Shown piece after piece: positions 26,390 to 37,800 of a stretch of DNA of 64,000 bases. The stretch covers positions 2,192,143 through 2,256,142 of the forward strand of contig NC_134974.1 in NCBI RefSeq assembly GCF_965638725.1, written 5' to 3'. The translations under genes were made by a program, and so were the position numbers. Origin of the DNA: Aptenodytes patagonicus. Lineage: Eukaryota; Chordata; Aves; Sphenisciformes; Spheniscidae. The notes under the pieces were generated by a model, which was not told where the DNA came from, ran no database searches, and was given only the letters and a program-made list of their open reading frames with translations. Every line of letters begins with the position of its first letter. Positions within the stretch are counted from its first letter, which is position 1.

Positions 26390-29300
26390 ATGAGCGGGGC
26401 GCCGGGCGGCCGCCGCCCGGCCTTCCCCGGCCTCCCAGGTAGGGCAGGTGCCGGGATGCTCGGGGGCTGCCGGGGCGGGGGGGGGGGGGGGGAGCGGGGT
26501 TTTGGGTGGGGGGGTGGGGGGGTCGGGGCCCTCATGGGGCCCCCCCGGACCCAGCGCCCCGGCCCCGCAGGGGAGCTGGTGCTGGAGGAGGCGGCGGGCG
26601 CCCGGCAGCGCTGCGGCGAGGGCGACGGCTCCGTCCCCGGGACGCTGCTCTGCACCAACCGCCGCGTCGCCTTCCTGCCCGCCCAGGTGGGAGCGGGACC
26701 GGCCGCGGGGCCCCGCGCTGCCCGCCCGCGTCCCGACCCCGGCCCCAGCCCGGCCCCAGCCCGCTGCATCCCTGACCCCCATCCCAGCCCCATCCCAGCC
26801 CCATCCCGCTGCATCCAGACCCCATCCCGCTGCATCCCTGACCCCCAGCCCAGCCCCATCCCGCTGCATCCAAACCCCATCCCACTGCATCCCTGACCCC
26901 CAGCCCAGCCCCATCCCGCTGCATCCCTGACCCCCAGCCCAGCCCCATCCCAGCCCCATCCCGCTGCATCCCTGACCCCCAGCCCAGCCCCATCCTGCTG
27001 CATCCAGACCCCATCCCAGCCCCAGCCCAGCCCCATCCCCAGCTGCATCCAGACCCCATCCCGGTGGCATCCCAGCCCCATCCCAGCCCCATCTTGGCTG
27101 CACCCCGACCCCCATCCCACTGCATCCCCACCCCATCCCGGCCCCATCCCAGCCGCATTCTGACCCCATCCCAACCCCATCCTGACCCCCATCCTAGCTG
27201 CATCTGTGCCCCATCCCAGCTCCATCCTGGCCCCATCCCACCTCCGTCCCAACCGCATCCTGACCCCCCGTCCTGGTTGCATCTACACCCCATCCCAGTG
27301 GCACCCCGGCCCCATCCCAGGCCCATCCGGCCCCATCCCGGCCCCATCCCAGCCCCACCCTTGCTCGTCGGCTGCAGAACCGCCGCGTTCACCCCGGGAA
27401 CTCCTCGCTGCAGGACACGGTGGGGGACAAGGGGCAGCCGTGGGGCCCAGCGCCAGCCGGGCAAAGGCAGCGGGCTCCTGGATCCGACCCCACTGCCCTT
27501 CCCGGGGCGGAGGGGGACGCACCGGGGCGGCTTCCAGCTCTCCCCCTTCTCCCGCAGGCCCCCGGCTCCCGTGCCTTCCTCCACAGCGAGTACGACGTGG
27601 CGCTGCCCTGCATCCGCAAGCTGGTGGCGGGTAAAGGTGGCGTCCCCGAGCCCCGTGTGATGAGTTGGGCGGGTCTCGGCCGGCGCTGACGGCCGCCCCC
27701 TCGCCCGCCGCAGCCAGCAGCTTCGCCAAGCCCAAGGTGCTGACGGCCGCCTCCACCCTCAAGTTCATCCCCGAGGAGCTGGCCGTTTTCTGCCGGGATT
27801 TCCGCCTGCTCCGCTTCCACTTCCACGAGAACGGGTTGGCTCCGCAGGCGTTTCGGGTGAGCCGGGGCGGGGGGGGGCTGGCGGTTATGGGGGGGACGGG
27901 ACAGGGAGGTTTTGTATCCGACTCTGGGGTGCTCCGTGGCTTTGGGGGGTGGGGTGGGGATTTTGGGGGGGGGAGGGGGGGGCTCATGCCCGGTCCTGGC
28001 TCCTCTCTGCAGGTCGCCAACGCCATCGCCCAGGCGCGGGAGGCGGCCGTGTGGCTGGGGGACACCGGCGAGGGACACGACGGCTGGTCCTGCCTTGCCG
28101 AAGCCCCTTCGGAGGATGAGGATGAGGATGAAGAAGAGGAGGAGGAGGAGGAGGAGGAAGGCTCGGCTGCCACGCTGCTCTTCGAGAGCCTGCGCGACTG
28201 GGAGAAGGAGCTGAAGCGCCTGGGTGCCGCGGGCTGGAGGGTGAGCGCCGTCAACGAGCGCTTCGACATGGCCCCCAGGTACGGCCCGGCTGGACGCCGG
28301 GGTCCATGGGCCGCAGCACCCCACGCTGCGGGGGGCGCGGGGGGGGGGCACAGTGTGACCCACCCCCACCCCGAGGGGAGCGGGGAGCAGCGGTGAAGGG
28401 GTGGGGGTGGGGAAATCCTCCCCTCCGCTCACGGTTTGGGGAAAACACCCCGTGAATCACTCGAAATGGCACCCCGGGATTTGGGGGGTGCTGGGGGGTG
28501 GGGGGGGGGGGGGGGGATGACCTGCCCCATGTCCCCCCCCCTCTGCCCGCAGCCTCCCCCGGTACCTGTGGGTGCCCAGCGGGCTCCTGGACCATGACCT
28601 CAAGCGGACCTTCGCCCACTTCGAGGAGCGCCGCGTGCCTGTGAGTGCCCCGGGAGGGCGATGGGGTGCTGGGGGGGGCCGGGGAAGGGGATTGGGGGGT
28701 GGGGGGGGAGGTGATGTTGGGGGAGGGGGGGGGTGTCACCCCATCTCACCCGCAGCGCCTGTGCTGGCACCACCCGGGCGGCAGCGACCTGCTGAGAGCC
28801 GCCGGCTTCCACGCGGCCTCGGAGCCGGGCAGTGAGGACGTGAGGTGAGTCCCGCTGGGGGTCCCCGGGGAGGGGGGGAAGTGGCGGGGGGGGTCCGGGG
28901 GTGCTGCCCCAACCCGGCCCCACCCGGGGGTCCCTCTCCCCCCCCCCACCCCGCCACTCTCCAGGTGCCTGGAGGCTCTGCTGCTGGGGGGCCGCGGGCC
29001 CTGCGTGCTGGCCGACACCGCCGAGCTGCCCACCCTCGCCGACATCCAGCTCGCCCACCTCAAGCTGCGGGCGCTCTGCCTGCCCGGTGAGCGGGGACGG
29101 GGACGGGGATGGGGGGATCCGGTGGGGACAAACCCCCCCCCCCGCCCCCCCTCCACCGCGGGGCTCCTTCTCCTCCGCTGACGCCCCCCGGCCCCGATCC
29201 TTTGCCCTTGTGAGCCAGGCGCGGCGGCGGAGGAGAAGTGGCTCTCAGCCCTGGAGGGGACGCGCTGGCTGGACCACGTCCGGTGAGCGGGTGGCGGTGG

Positions 29301-32300
29301 GGGCCTTTTTTGGGGGCGCGGGGTGGTGGGGAACACACCCCCCCCCCCCAAAAACACCCCTCCCCATGGCGGACGGTCCTCCCCCACAGCCTGACCGGCG
29401 GCTGCAGGACGATGGGGGCGTTGCGGTGGGTGCGTGAACATCCCGGGGTGGGCTGCAGACCCCCCGGGCGGGTGGCCGTGGCATTTCGGGGTGCCCTGAT
29501 CCCCCCGCCCGCCCCCCCCCCCCCCCCTTTTTTGCCCCCCAGCACCTGCTTGAGAAAAGCCGTCGAGGTGGCATCGCTGCTGGCGGGGAGACGCTGCTCC
29601 GTCCTCCTGCAAGGTAGCGCCGGGGGGGGAGCGCTGGGATGGCGGGGGGGGGGGGGGGTGTGACACACTGGGGACACCCCCTCACCGCCTCGGTTCCCCC
29701 CCCCACCTCCCCAGAGCCATCGGACCGGGACCTGAACTGCCTGCTGGCCTCGCTGGTGCAGCTCCTGGGGGACCCCCACGCCCGCACCCTGCCCGGCTTC
29801 CAGAGCCTGGTGCAGCGGGAGTGGGTGGCAGCCGGGCACCCCTTTCCCCGTCGACTCGGGCTCCTCCGCCGCGACAGCCCCCGGGAGGAGGTGAGAGCCG
29901 CCCTGTGCCCCCGCCACCCCGGCCCCCGTCCTCGGTGGGTGACACGCGCGTGCGTGTGTGTGTGTCCCCCCCGTCCCCGTCCCCAGGCCCCCGTTTTCCT
30001 CCTGTTCCTGGACTGCACATGGCAGCTGGTGCGGCAATTCCCGGCGGCTTTCGGCTTCACCGAGGCGTATCTCCTGGCCCTCCACGACAGCAGCTTCGCC
30101 CCTTACTTCAGCACCTTCCTCTTCAGCTGCCAGCGGCAGAGGGGCCGCGGTAGCCCGGTGAGCTTGGGGGGCGGGGGGCTGGAGGAGAGGGGGGGGGACA
30201 CTCCTGGGTCCCTTGCCAGCAAGAGGCAGCGGGTTTAGGGCCGGGTTTGGGGACGGCGGTGAATCCTCTCTCGTCCCGCTCGACTGCATCTGGCTGCGCC
30301 GTGCCTCAGTTTCCCCATCCGCATCCCCAATTGGGGCTTGACACCCCCCCCCAAAAATAAAAAGCTCCCGTTTCACCCCTTCTCCTCCCCGCAGCACCGG
30401 CCCCGCAGCCAGACCTACACGCCGGTGAACGGCTGGCGGGACCCCCCTCCGGGCGTGCCGCGGGCGGGCAGCGTCGCCGGCAGGCTGCCCGCCGTCTGGG
30501 ACTGGGGGCTGCGCTACAGCCGGCAGCAGCGGGCCCGATTCAGGAACCCAGTGGGTGCCGCTGGCAGCACGGGACCCCCCGACGCTGCAGACCCCCGGCC
30601 CCCGGGCAGGGTGAGTCAGGGCTTGGCTTTTTGGGGGGGGGGAGCAGGGGGGGGGGCTGCACCGCCGGGAAGGGATCCAGGCGTCCGGGTCGGGCTGCAC
30701 GAGACCTGCCCCCCCCCGGCTCTCCTATTCAATTTGGGGGGCTCTGCACGTTAAATCCCTTCCAGGTGCCGCATGCCCCCCAAAAAGGTGCCCCATCCCT
30801 AACTGCGGGGTTCCCCCCCCCCCGTTTTCCCTTCCCGCTGGCTTTTTCTCCCTCTTTTTTCCCTAATCCCTACTTTTTTTCCCCCCCCGTTTCCCAGCCT
30901 GCTGACGCCTGGCCGGGGCTGGGGGCCGGGAACGTGTTCGTGCTGACCAAGGGGACATTGTCACCCCAACCCTTTCCCTGGAGGAGCGGCCGCCCCCCGC
31001 CACGCCTCTCCCGCTGGGCCCCCTCCCTGGAGAGCCTCGGCGAGCGGGGGGGCAGCCCGGGGGGGAACCGGCCCCCCACGTCCCCCCCGGGGCTGCTGCT
31101 GCCCTGCGCCGCGGGACCCTCCGTCCGGCTCTGGCGGCGTTGCTACCTGCGGGGTCTGCCCGAGGCGCAGGTAACGCCAGCACCGGGGCTCGGGGCCGGG
31201 GGGGGGGGCGTGTTTCTCCCCCGTGGGGTCTGTCTGGTGAAGCGAGGGGAAACTGAGGCACGGCAGGGCTGCACTGTGACGGGGGGGTCCTGGGTGGGCG
31301 CAGGCCCGAGGGGTTCCCGGTTCGGAGGGGATTTCTTCTTCCCCAGCCGTGTCCCGCTGCTCGGGACGTGGGTTGAGGCTGGTGCGGGTGGTCTGTGTGT
31401 GGCTGTCCTGAGCCCACGTGCATCCATCCCAGTCCCGTGTCCATCCATCCCAGTCCCGTGTCCATCCATCCCGACCCTGTGTCCATCCATCCCAGTCCCG
31501 TGTCCATCCATCCCAGTCCCGTGTCCATCCATCCCGACCCTGTGTCCATCCATCCCAGTCCCGTGTCCATCCATCCCGACCCTGTGTCCATCCATCCCAG
31601 TCCTGTGTCCATCCATCCCAGTCCCATGTCCATCCATCCCGACCCTGTGTCCATCCATCCCAGTCCCATGTCCATCCATCCCGACCCTGTGTCCATCCAT
31701 CCCAATTCTGTGTCCATCCATCCCAGTCCCGTGTCCAGCCATCCCGACCCTGTGTCCATCCATCCCAGTCCTGTGTCCATCCATCCCAGTCCCGTGTCCA
31801 TCCATCCCGACCCTGTGTCCATCCATCCCAGTCCTGTGTCCATCCATCCCAGTCCCGTGTCCAGCCATCCCGACCCTGTGTCCATCCATCCCAGTCCCGT
31901 GTCCATCCATCCCAGTCCCATGTCCATCCATCCCGACCCTGTGTCCATCCATCCCAGTCCTGTGTCCATCCATCCCAGTCCCGTGTCCAGCCATCCCGAC
32001 CCTGTGTCCATCCATCCCAGTCCCGTGTCCATCCATCCCAGTCCCGTGTCCATCCATCCCAATTCTGTGTCCATCCATCCCAGTCCCGTGTCCATCCATC
32101 CCGACCCTGTGTCCATCCATCCCAATTCTGTGTCCATCCATCCCAGTCCCGTGTCCATCCATCCCGACCCTGTGTCCATCCATCCCAGTCCTGTGTCCAT
32201 CCATCCCAGTCCCGTGTCCATCCATCCCGACCCTGTGTCCATCCATCCCAATTCTGTGTCCATCCATCCCAGTCCCGTGTCCATCCATCCCGACTCCATG

Positions 32301-33186
32301 CATGTCGATCTTGACCCCGTGGCCATTTATCCCGACCCCACGTCCATCCATCCTGACCCCATGTCCATCCATCCCGACCCCACATCCATCCCAGCTCCAT
32401 GTCCGTCCTGACCCCCATGTCCATCCTGACCCCATGTCCATCTATCCTGGCTCCATGTCCCTCCTGACCCCACGTCCGTCCCTCCCGACCCCACGTCCAT
32501 CCATCCTGACCCCATGTCCATCCATCCCGACCCCACATCCATCCCAGCTCCATGTCTGTCCATCCCGACCCCATGTCCATCCATCCCGACCCCACGTCCA
32601 TCCCAGCTCCATGTCCGTCCTGACCCCCATGTCCATCCCGACCCCATGTCCATCTATCCTGGCTCCATGTCCCTCCTGACCCCACGTCCGTCCCTCCTGA
32701 CCCCACGTCCATCCCGGCTCCATGTCCATCCATCCCAGCCCCATGTCCATCCATCCCAGCTCCATGTCCATCCATCCCAGCTCCATGTCCATCCATCCCA
32801 GCCCCATGTCCATCCATCCCAGCCCCTTGTCCATCCATCCCAGCCCCGTGTCCATCCCAGCCCCATGTCCATCCATCCCAGCCCCATGTCCATCCATCCC
32901 AGCCCCATGTCCATCCATCCTGACCCCATGTCCATCCATCCCGGCTCCATGTCCATCCCGACCTCGTCTCCATCCATCCCGACCCCATCCATGTCCGCCC
33001 CCCCCCCCAACCCCGTGTGGCTCTCCCCTGGCCGGACACCACCTCTCCCCGCAGCGTGGGCGCTTCGCCCCGTCTCCGGCCGGCCTGGCCGAGGAGCTGA
33101 CGCTGCTGCAGGACCGGCTCAGCGCCTGGCAGGCGGCGGGACCCCGCGCCGAGGCCGCCGGCAGCCCCCTCGCACCCTCGCGGTGA
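26390..33186 (+). CDS. MTMR11: Myotubularin-related protein 11 (catalytically inactive)
   Basis: Pseudophosphatase of the myotubularin family, next to OTUD7B and SF3B4 as in human. Exons: 26390-26438, 26571-26686, 27378-27419 (14-codon microexon), 27558-27630, 27714-27856, 28013-28278, 28553-28640, 28756-28844, 28965-29086, 29219-29282, 29543-29613, 29715-29890, 29987-30157, 30395-30610, 30898-31170, 33055-33186. All are in phase and give about 696 residues (human 709). A PH-GRAM-like N-terminus ([14 protein letters not shown]) is followed by the phosphatase-like domain ([42 protein letters not shown]). The active-site loop reads VLLQEPSDRDL where active members have HCxxGxxR, so the catalytic Cys and Arg are absent (about residues 371-381). 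Then come [17 protein letters not shown] and a C-terminal [11 protein letters not shown] block. Residues 175-190 are an unbroken Glu/Asp run. The microexon is supported by phase and a QDT match to human. The stop codon lies inside a splice donor (see findings). Confidence 0.93.
26745..27365. repeat. CCCCATCCCAGC-type minisatellite in MTMR11 intron 2
   Basis: Degenerate tandem copies built from CCCCATCCCAGC and CCGCTGCATCCCTGACC blocks (roughly 11-22 bp periods) fill most of the intron between the second exon and the microexon. The reverse strand reads GGGATGGGGC, a G-quadruplex-prone pattern. Long open frames on both strands are repeat artefacts. Confidence 0.9.
31415..32995. repeat. 21-bp minisatellite, about 1.6 kb, in the last MTMR11 intron
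   Basis: From 31415 to about 32300 there are about 42 clean copies of a 21-bp unit with core GTCCATCCATCCC followed by variable AGTCCCGT, GACCCTGT, AGTCCTGT or AATTCTGT endings. The variants alternate in a higher-order pattern. From 32300 to 32995 the array decays into related CCATGTCCATCC units. It occupies most of the 1.9-kb intron between 31170 and 33055. Because 21 is a multiple of three, several frames stay open over hundreds of codons on both strands; none is a gene. Confidence 0.97.
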
Positions 33187-33830
33187 GGGGCCCCGGGATG
33201 GGACACCCCCCCCACCACCACCCTGCCGTGGGGACACGCGGCCGCTGGGGCAGCCCCGTCCCCTCGCCCCTCTCCTCCACAGAGGCTTTGAGGAGCTGGG
33301 GGCCGGGACGGCCCCGTCCAGCCCCGGCGAGCAGGATCTGGCCCCGCCGCGGGGCGTTACTGGGGGGGGGTTTAACCCCGCAGGCGGTGTGGGACCCCCC
33401 ACCCCCCCGTGTTTTTGCCGGGAGCCCTCGGCTGCGGGGCCAGAGCTCCGTCTGGGTTTAGGTCCCCGAGGAGGACGGGGACGGCCGGATCCCGGCCCCT
33501 GCAAGACCCCGGGGCCCGCCGCGGGGCTCGGCTGCGGCCGCGAGGAGGCCGACGTCCCGCTCCCATCCCTTCCGCCATGGGACGGTGTGAGGGACCCGCT
33601 CCGGCGCCCCGGAATGCCTCTCCCGGGGTGGGGGGGGGGGGAGAGGGGGACACGGGGATGGGGACGCTGCGGGAGCGCGGGGAGCCACGTGTGGGCCCCC
33701 CCCCCCCCTCCTCCTCCCCGGGGGGCTGGGGGAGGCAGGCGGGTTCCTCGCCCCGCCGGGGGCTCTCGGCCGGGAGCTTTTCCGCGCGGACTGGATTTCG
33801 GAGGCCATTAAAGTGCAGTTTTGCAGGCGA
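33187..33830 (+). other. MTMR11: MTMR11 3' UTR with ATTAAA poly(A) signal
   Basis: After the TGA at 33184-33186, GC-rich sequence runs to an ATTAAA hexamer at 33807-33812, followed by a G/T-rich stretch (GTGTGGCTGCG) suited to a downstream element. A CTCCTCCACAG acceptor at 33282 is in phase with a donor that overlaps the stop codon, so part of this stretch could be an alternative coding exon. Confidence 0.6.
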
Positions 33831-33944
33831 CGGCGTGTGGCTGCGAGGGGGGGGGGGGGTGAGGGGGGGACCCCCCGGACTGGGGGTGCGGGATGGCCCC
33901 CCCCCCCCCCCCCGGCACGTGAGGCTGAGGCAGGGGGGGCTGCA

Positions 33945-34600
33945 GACATGGGGATCCCCCGGCGCTGGGATCCCTCCACACTGGGATATCCTGGCACTGG
34001 GATCTCTTGGCACTGGGATCCCCCCAGCACTGGGATCTCCTGGCACTGGGATTCCTCCACACTGGGATCCCCCCAGCACTGGGATCTCCTGGCACTGGGA
34101 TCTCCTGGCACTGGGATCCCTCCACACTGGGACCTCTCGGCACTGGGATCTCCTGGCACTGGGATCCCTCCACACTGGGATCCCCCCAGCACTGGGATCT
34201 CCTGGCACTGGGATCTCCCGGCACTGGGATCCCACCACACTGGGATCCCTCCACACTGGGACCTCTCGGCACTGGGATCTCCTGGCACTGGGATCCCTCC
34301 ACACTGGGATCCCTCCAGGACTGGGATCCCTCCACACTGGGACCTCTCGGCACTGGGATCTCCTGGCACTGGGATCCCTCCACACTGGGATCTTCCAGCA
34401 CTGGGATCCCTCCAGGACTGGGATCTCCTGGCACTGCGATCCCCCTCGGCACTGCGATCCCCCTCGGCACTGGGATCTCCTGGCACTGGGATCCCTCCAC
34501 ACTGGGATCCCTCCACACTGGGATCTTCCAGCACTGGGATCCCCCCGGCACTGGGATCTCCCGGCACTGCGATCTCCCTCGGCACTGGGGTCCCCGCTGG
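33945..34600. repeat. 16-17-bp minisatellite between MTMR11 and SF3B4
   Basis: About 40 copies of CACTGGGATCTCCTGG / CACTGGGATCCCTCCA / CACTGGGATCCCCCCAG units. The array fills most of the roughly 1-kb space between the MTMR11 poly(A) signal and the SF3B4 promoter. Variants recur in short blocks, which suggests unequal exchange of multi-unit segments. Confidence 0.96.
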
Positions 34601-34619
34601 GGCAGCGCTCCTGGCCGTG

Positions 34620-34881
34620 AGAGTGATGTCGCCGCCTGTCACGGCAGGGGCTATCGCGACAGAAGGGAGGCGGCGCGCGCCCGGTCACCCCGCCCGCCCG
34701 CACTCAAGATGGCCGCCGCGCCTTCGCCGCGCTCAGCCGCCGACGCTACTTCCGGCCCGACGGCGGCCCGTCGACGGGAGGGGGCGGGACTCGCGCCAGC
34801 GGCTGACGTCACGGCGTCGTCGCGTGCGGCGTTGCGTGACGGCGGCGGCGCCGCGCGGGCGGGAGCGGGCGGCGGGGCAAG
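34620..34881 (+). promoter_or_regulatory. SF3B4: SF3B4 CpG-island promoter with YY1, ETS and CRE sites
   Basis: CpG-rich sequence directly before the SF3B4 ATG. Visible sites are AAGATGGCCGCC (YY1) at 34706-34717, ACTTCCGG (ETS/GABP) at 34748-34755 and a perfect TGACGTCA (CRE, ATF/CREB) at 34804-34811. A second YY1-type AAGATGGCGGC spans the start codon. No TATA box is seen. This is a housekeeping-type promoter, in line with a constitutive splicing factor. Confidence 0.8.
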
Positions 34882-37800
34882 ATGGCGGCGGGGCCCATCT
34901 CCGAGCGGAACCAGGGTGAGCCCCGGGGCCGGGGCCTGCCGGGGGGGGCGGGGGCGGGCGCTGCGGGGCTCCCTGAGGACGGGGGCACTGGAAGGGGCTG
35001 GGATTTCTGGGGGTGCGGGGGGATCTGCGGGGGACCCTGGGCTCGTGGGGACCTCCGTGGGTGGGCCCTGGGCTCCCTGGAGACATGGTGGAGCTCGGGG
35101 GGGGGACGGACATAGGCTCCCTGGCCATGTTTAGGGGGTTGAGGGGGGGGCGTGGGCTCCCTGGAGATGTTGGGGGGGCGTGTGCTCCCTGGAGACATGG
35201 GGTGCTGGGGGGGGGGAGGCCCAGGCTCCCCGGAGATGTTTAGGGGTTGGGGGGGGGGCGTGGGCTCCCTGGAGATGTTTGAGGGGGGCGGTGGGCTCCC
35301 TGGAGACATGGGGTGCTGGGAGGGGGGGGAGGCCCAGGCTCCCTGGAGATGTTGGGGGGGGGGGGGGGGCGTGGGCTCCCTGGAGACATGGGGTGCTCAG
35401 GGAGGGGGCAGGCTCCCTGGAGATGTTTAGGGTCTTGGGGGGGGGGACCGTGGGCTCCCTGGAGACATGGTGGAGCTCTGTGGGGGGACCCAGGGTGACC
35501 TGGAGGCTAAGGGGGCTACGGAGAGGACCTGGGCTCCCCAGAGATGTGGGGGGGGTGGGGGCGTCAGCTGGGGGGTCCTGGCCTCGCGAGGCGTAAGGGG
35601 GGGCAGTAGGCTTCCTGGGCGCACAGGAGCTGGAATGGAGCGGTTCTGGTCTCCCTAGAGAAAATGGGGGGGTGGCGATGGGGGCCTCCCTGGTTGAGAG
35701 CATAATTACGGGAGATACGGTTAAAAGTTTCAGGGGGATCTCTGTCTTTGACTCGAGCGATTTCAGCATCAAGCCCTCAAGTCCTAGCGCAGCCAAGGCT
35801 TCCAGCTTCCCAGGCTCGCGGGTCTAACTCAGCTTTTCTTTTTCCCTCCGCTCAAGACGCGACGGTGTACGTTGGGGGGTTGGATGAGAAGGTCAGCGAG
35901 CCGCTGCTGTGGGAGCTCTTTCTCCAGGCGGGACCGGTGGTCAATACCCACATGCCCAAGGATCGAGTCACAGGCCAGCACCAAGGTGAGACATTTACCG
36001 TTCTCTCTCAAAAGCTTCACGTTGAATAAAATGCGTCAGCTGGGGACAGTCGGAGAGAGATTACCGCGGGAAGAGAGGTGAGGGATGAATAATCCCCAGG
36101 AAAGATCGTCTTCCTTCCCCGAAGGGGAGCTTTGGGCTCTCTGGTTTTAAATCAGGCGGGGTTGGATGAGCTGTGGGAGGCCGTGGGTCTGCCCTCTCCT
36201 AAAGCTCTGTTTGGGGACTTGTTGCAGGCTATGGGTTTGTGGAGTTCCTCAGCGAGGAGGACGCGGATTATGCCATTAAGATCATGAACATGATCAAGTT
36301 GTATGGGAAACCGATCCGAGTGAACAAAGCCTCGGCCCACAACAAAAACCTGGACGTGGGGGCCAACATCTTCATCGGCAACCTGGACCCCGAAATCGAT
36401 GAGAAGCTGTTGTATGACACCTTCAGCGCTTTCGGGGTCATCCTGCAGACGCCCAAGATCATGCGAGACCCCGACACGGGCAACTCGAAGGGCTACGCCT
36501 TCATCAACTTCGCCAGCTTTGATGCCTCGGACGCTGCCATCGAGGCCATGAACGGACAGTACCTCTGCAACAGGCCCATCACTGTTTCCTATGCCTTCAA
36601 GAAAGATTCCAAAGGCGAGCGGCACGGCTCGGCCGCCGAGCGTCTCCTGGCAGCCCAGAACCCGCTCTCGCAGGCGGATCGGCCCCATCAGCTGTTCGCC
36701 GACGCTCCTCCTCCTCCGTCTGTCCCGACTCCTGTTGTCACCTCCCTGGGACCCGGCGTCACCCCTCCGGGTGGGTAAATCCTGGCAGCACCCGTCTCCG
36801 TGTCGCTTTGGTTGACAGGAGGCTGTTGTGCCCGTCCACCGCCGGTCCCGGGGGTGGCTGCGTTCTGCCGTGCCTCCTGCGGAGCCGCTCCTTCTCGCGT
36901 GGGGAGGCTCAGGGCGGTGGCACTGTGCCACGTGGGCGCTCTTTGGTGACAGTCGGCGCAAAACCCTCAGCGGAGCTGTAGGATCGCGAGCTGGCAGGAC
37001 CTTAGGAAGTCCTCTTCCCTCCCCGTGGCAGCTCGACCTACGCTGTCCCAGGGCTGAGTGAAAGGATTCTGCTTCCGCCTGCTCGTTTTTTTTATTACGG
37101 TTCCTGAGGCTGTTCGTGCTTTCGCCTCCTTCCCGATTGCCTGGGCGGGGTTTTTTTTTTTGGTTTTGGTTGGTTTGTTTTTTATGCTTAACCGAATTCT
37201 CACCGTCTCTTTTCCCAGGCCTCCCGCCCCCAGGCTCGTTCCCCCCGCCGGTGCCGCCCCCCGGAGCGATGCCTCCCGGCATGCCTCCTGCCATGCCGCC
37301 CCCACCCATGCCGCCCGGCGCGGGTGCCCCCGGCCCCCCCTCCGGGGCTGCGCCCAGCGGGGGACACCCGCCTCACCCGCACCCCTTCCCTCCGGGCGGG
37401 ATGCACCATCCAGGTAAGCATCGGATGGGTATCGGGTTTGGGAAACGTCGCTCGTCTTCTACTTCTGGGGGGTGGGCTTGGGTAAATCGCCCCCTCCTCC
37501 TTCTTCCCTGAGGTTCCCCTTCTGTAAAATGGGGAGAAACCTGTTGCCATCCTCTGTAAGGGGCTGAACGCGGCGTCTTTCCCCGAGACGTTGCTCTCTG
37601 CAGCGCTGGGTGAAGAAAAGGCAGGGTCTGCGTAGAGGCGAGCACGTCACGTCAGCGGCGCCACGCCTGGTTTCTGGGTTTCTCTCCTGGATGTTCTAAA
37701 ACGGGTTTAAAAAAAATAGCCTGGAGCGGGGCCCAGCGGGATTTATGAAGCGGTCTGGTTATTTAGGAAGCGCTGCCCTTCCGGGAGGCATCCAGTCGGG

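Noticed and set aside
25157-27282. Open frames of 580-606 codons on both strands.
   Set aside because: They run through the 48-bp minisatellite and GC-rich promoter on both strands at once, and overlap the real MTMR11 exons; repeat artefacts.
31415-32300. Regular short repeats resembling a CRISPR array.
   Set aside because: Units are head-to-tail with no unique spacers and the DNA is vertebrate; this is a minisatellite.
30631-33504. Open frames up to 847 codons made of short peptide repeats on both strands.
   Set aside because: The 21-bp array is a multiple of three and stop-free in several frames; it lies in an MTMR11 intron bounded by proper splice sites.
33372-35134. Long repeat-peptide frames between MTMR11 and SF3B4.
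   Set aside because: Translations of the CACTGGGATC minisatellite, with no homology.
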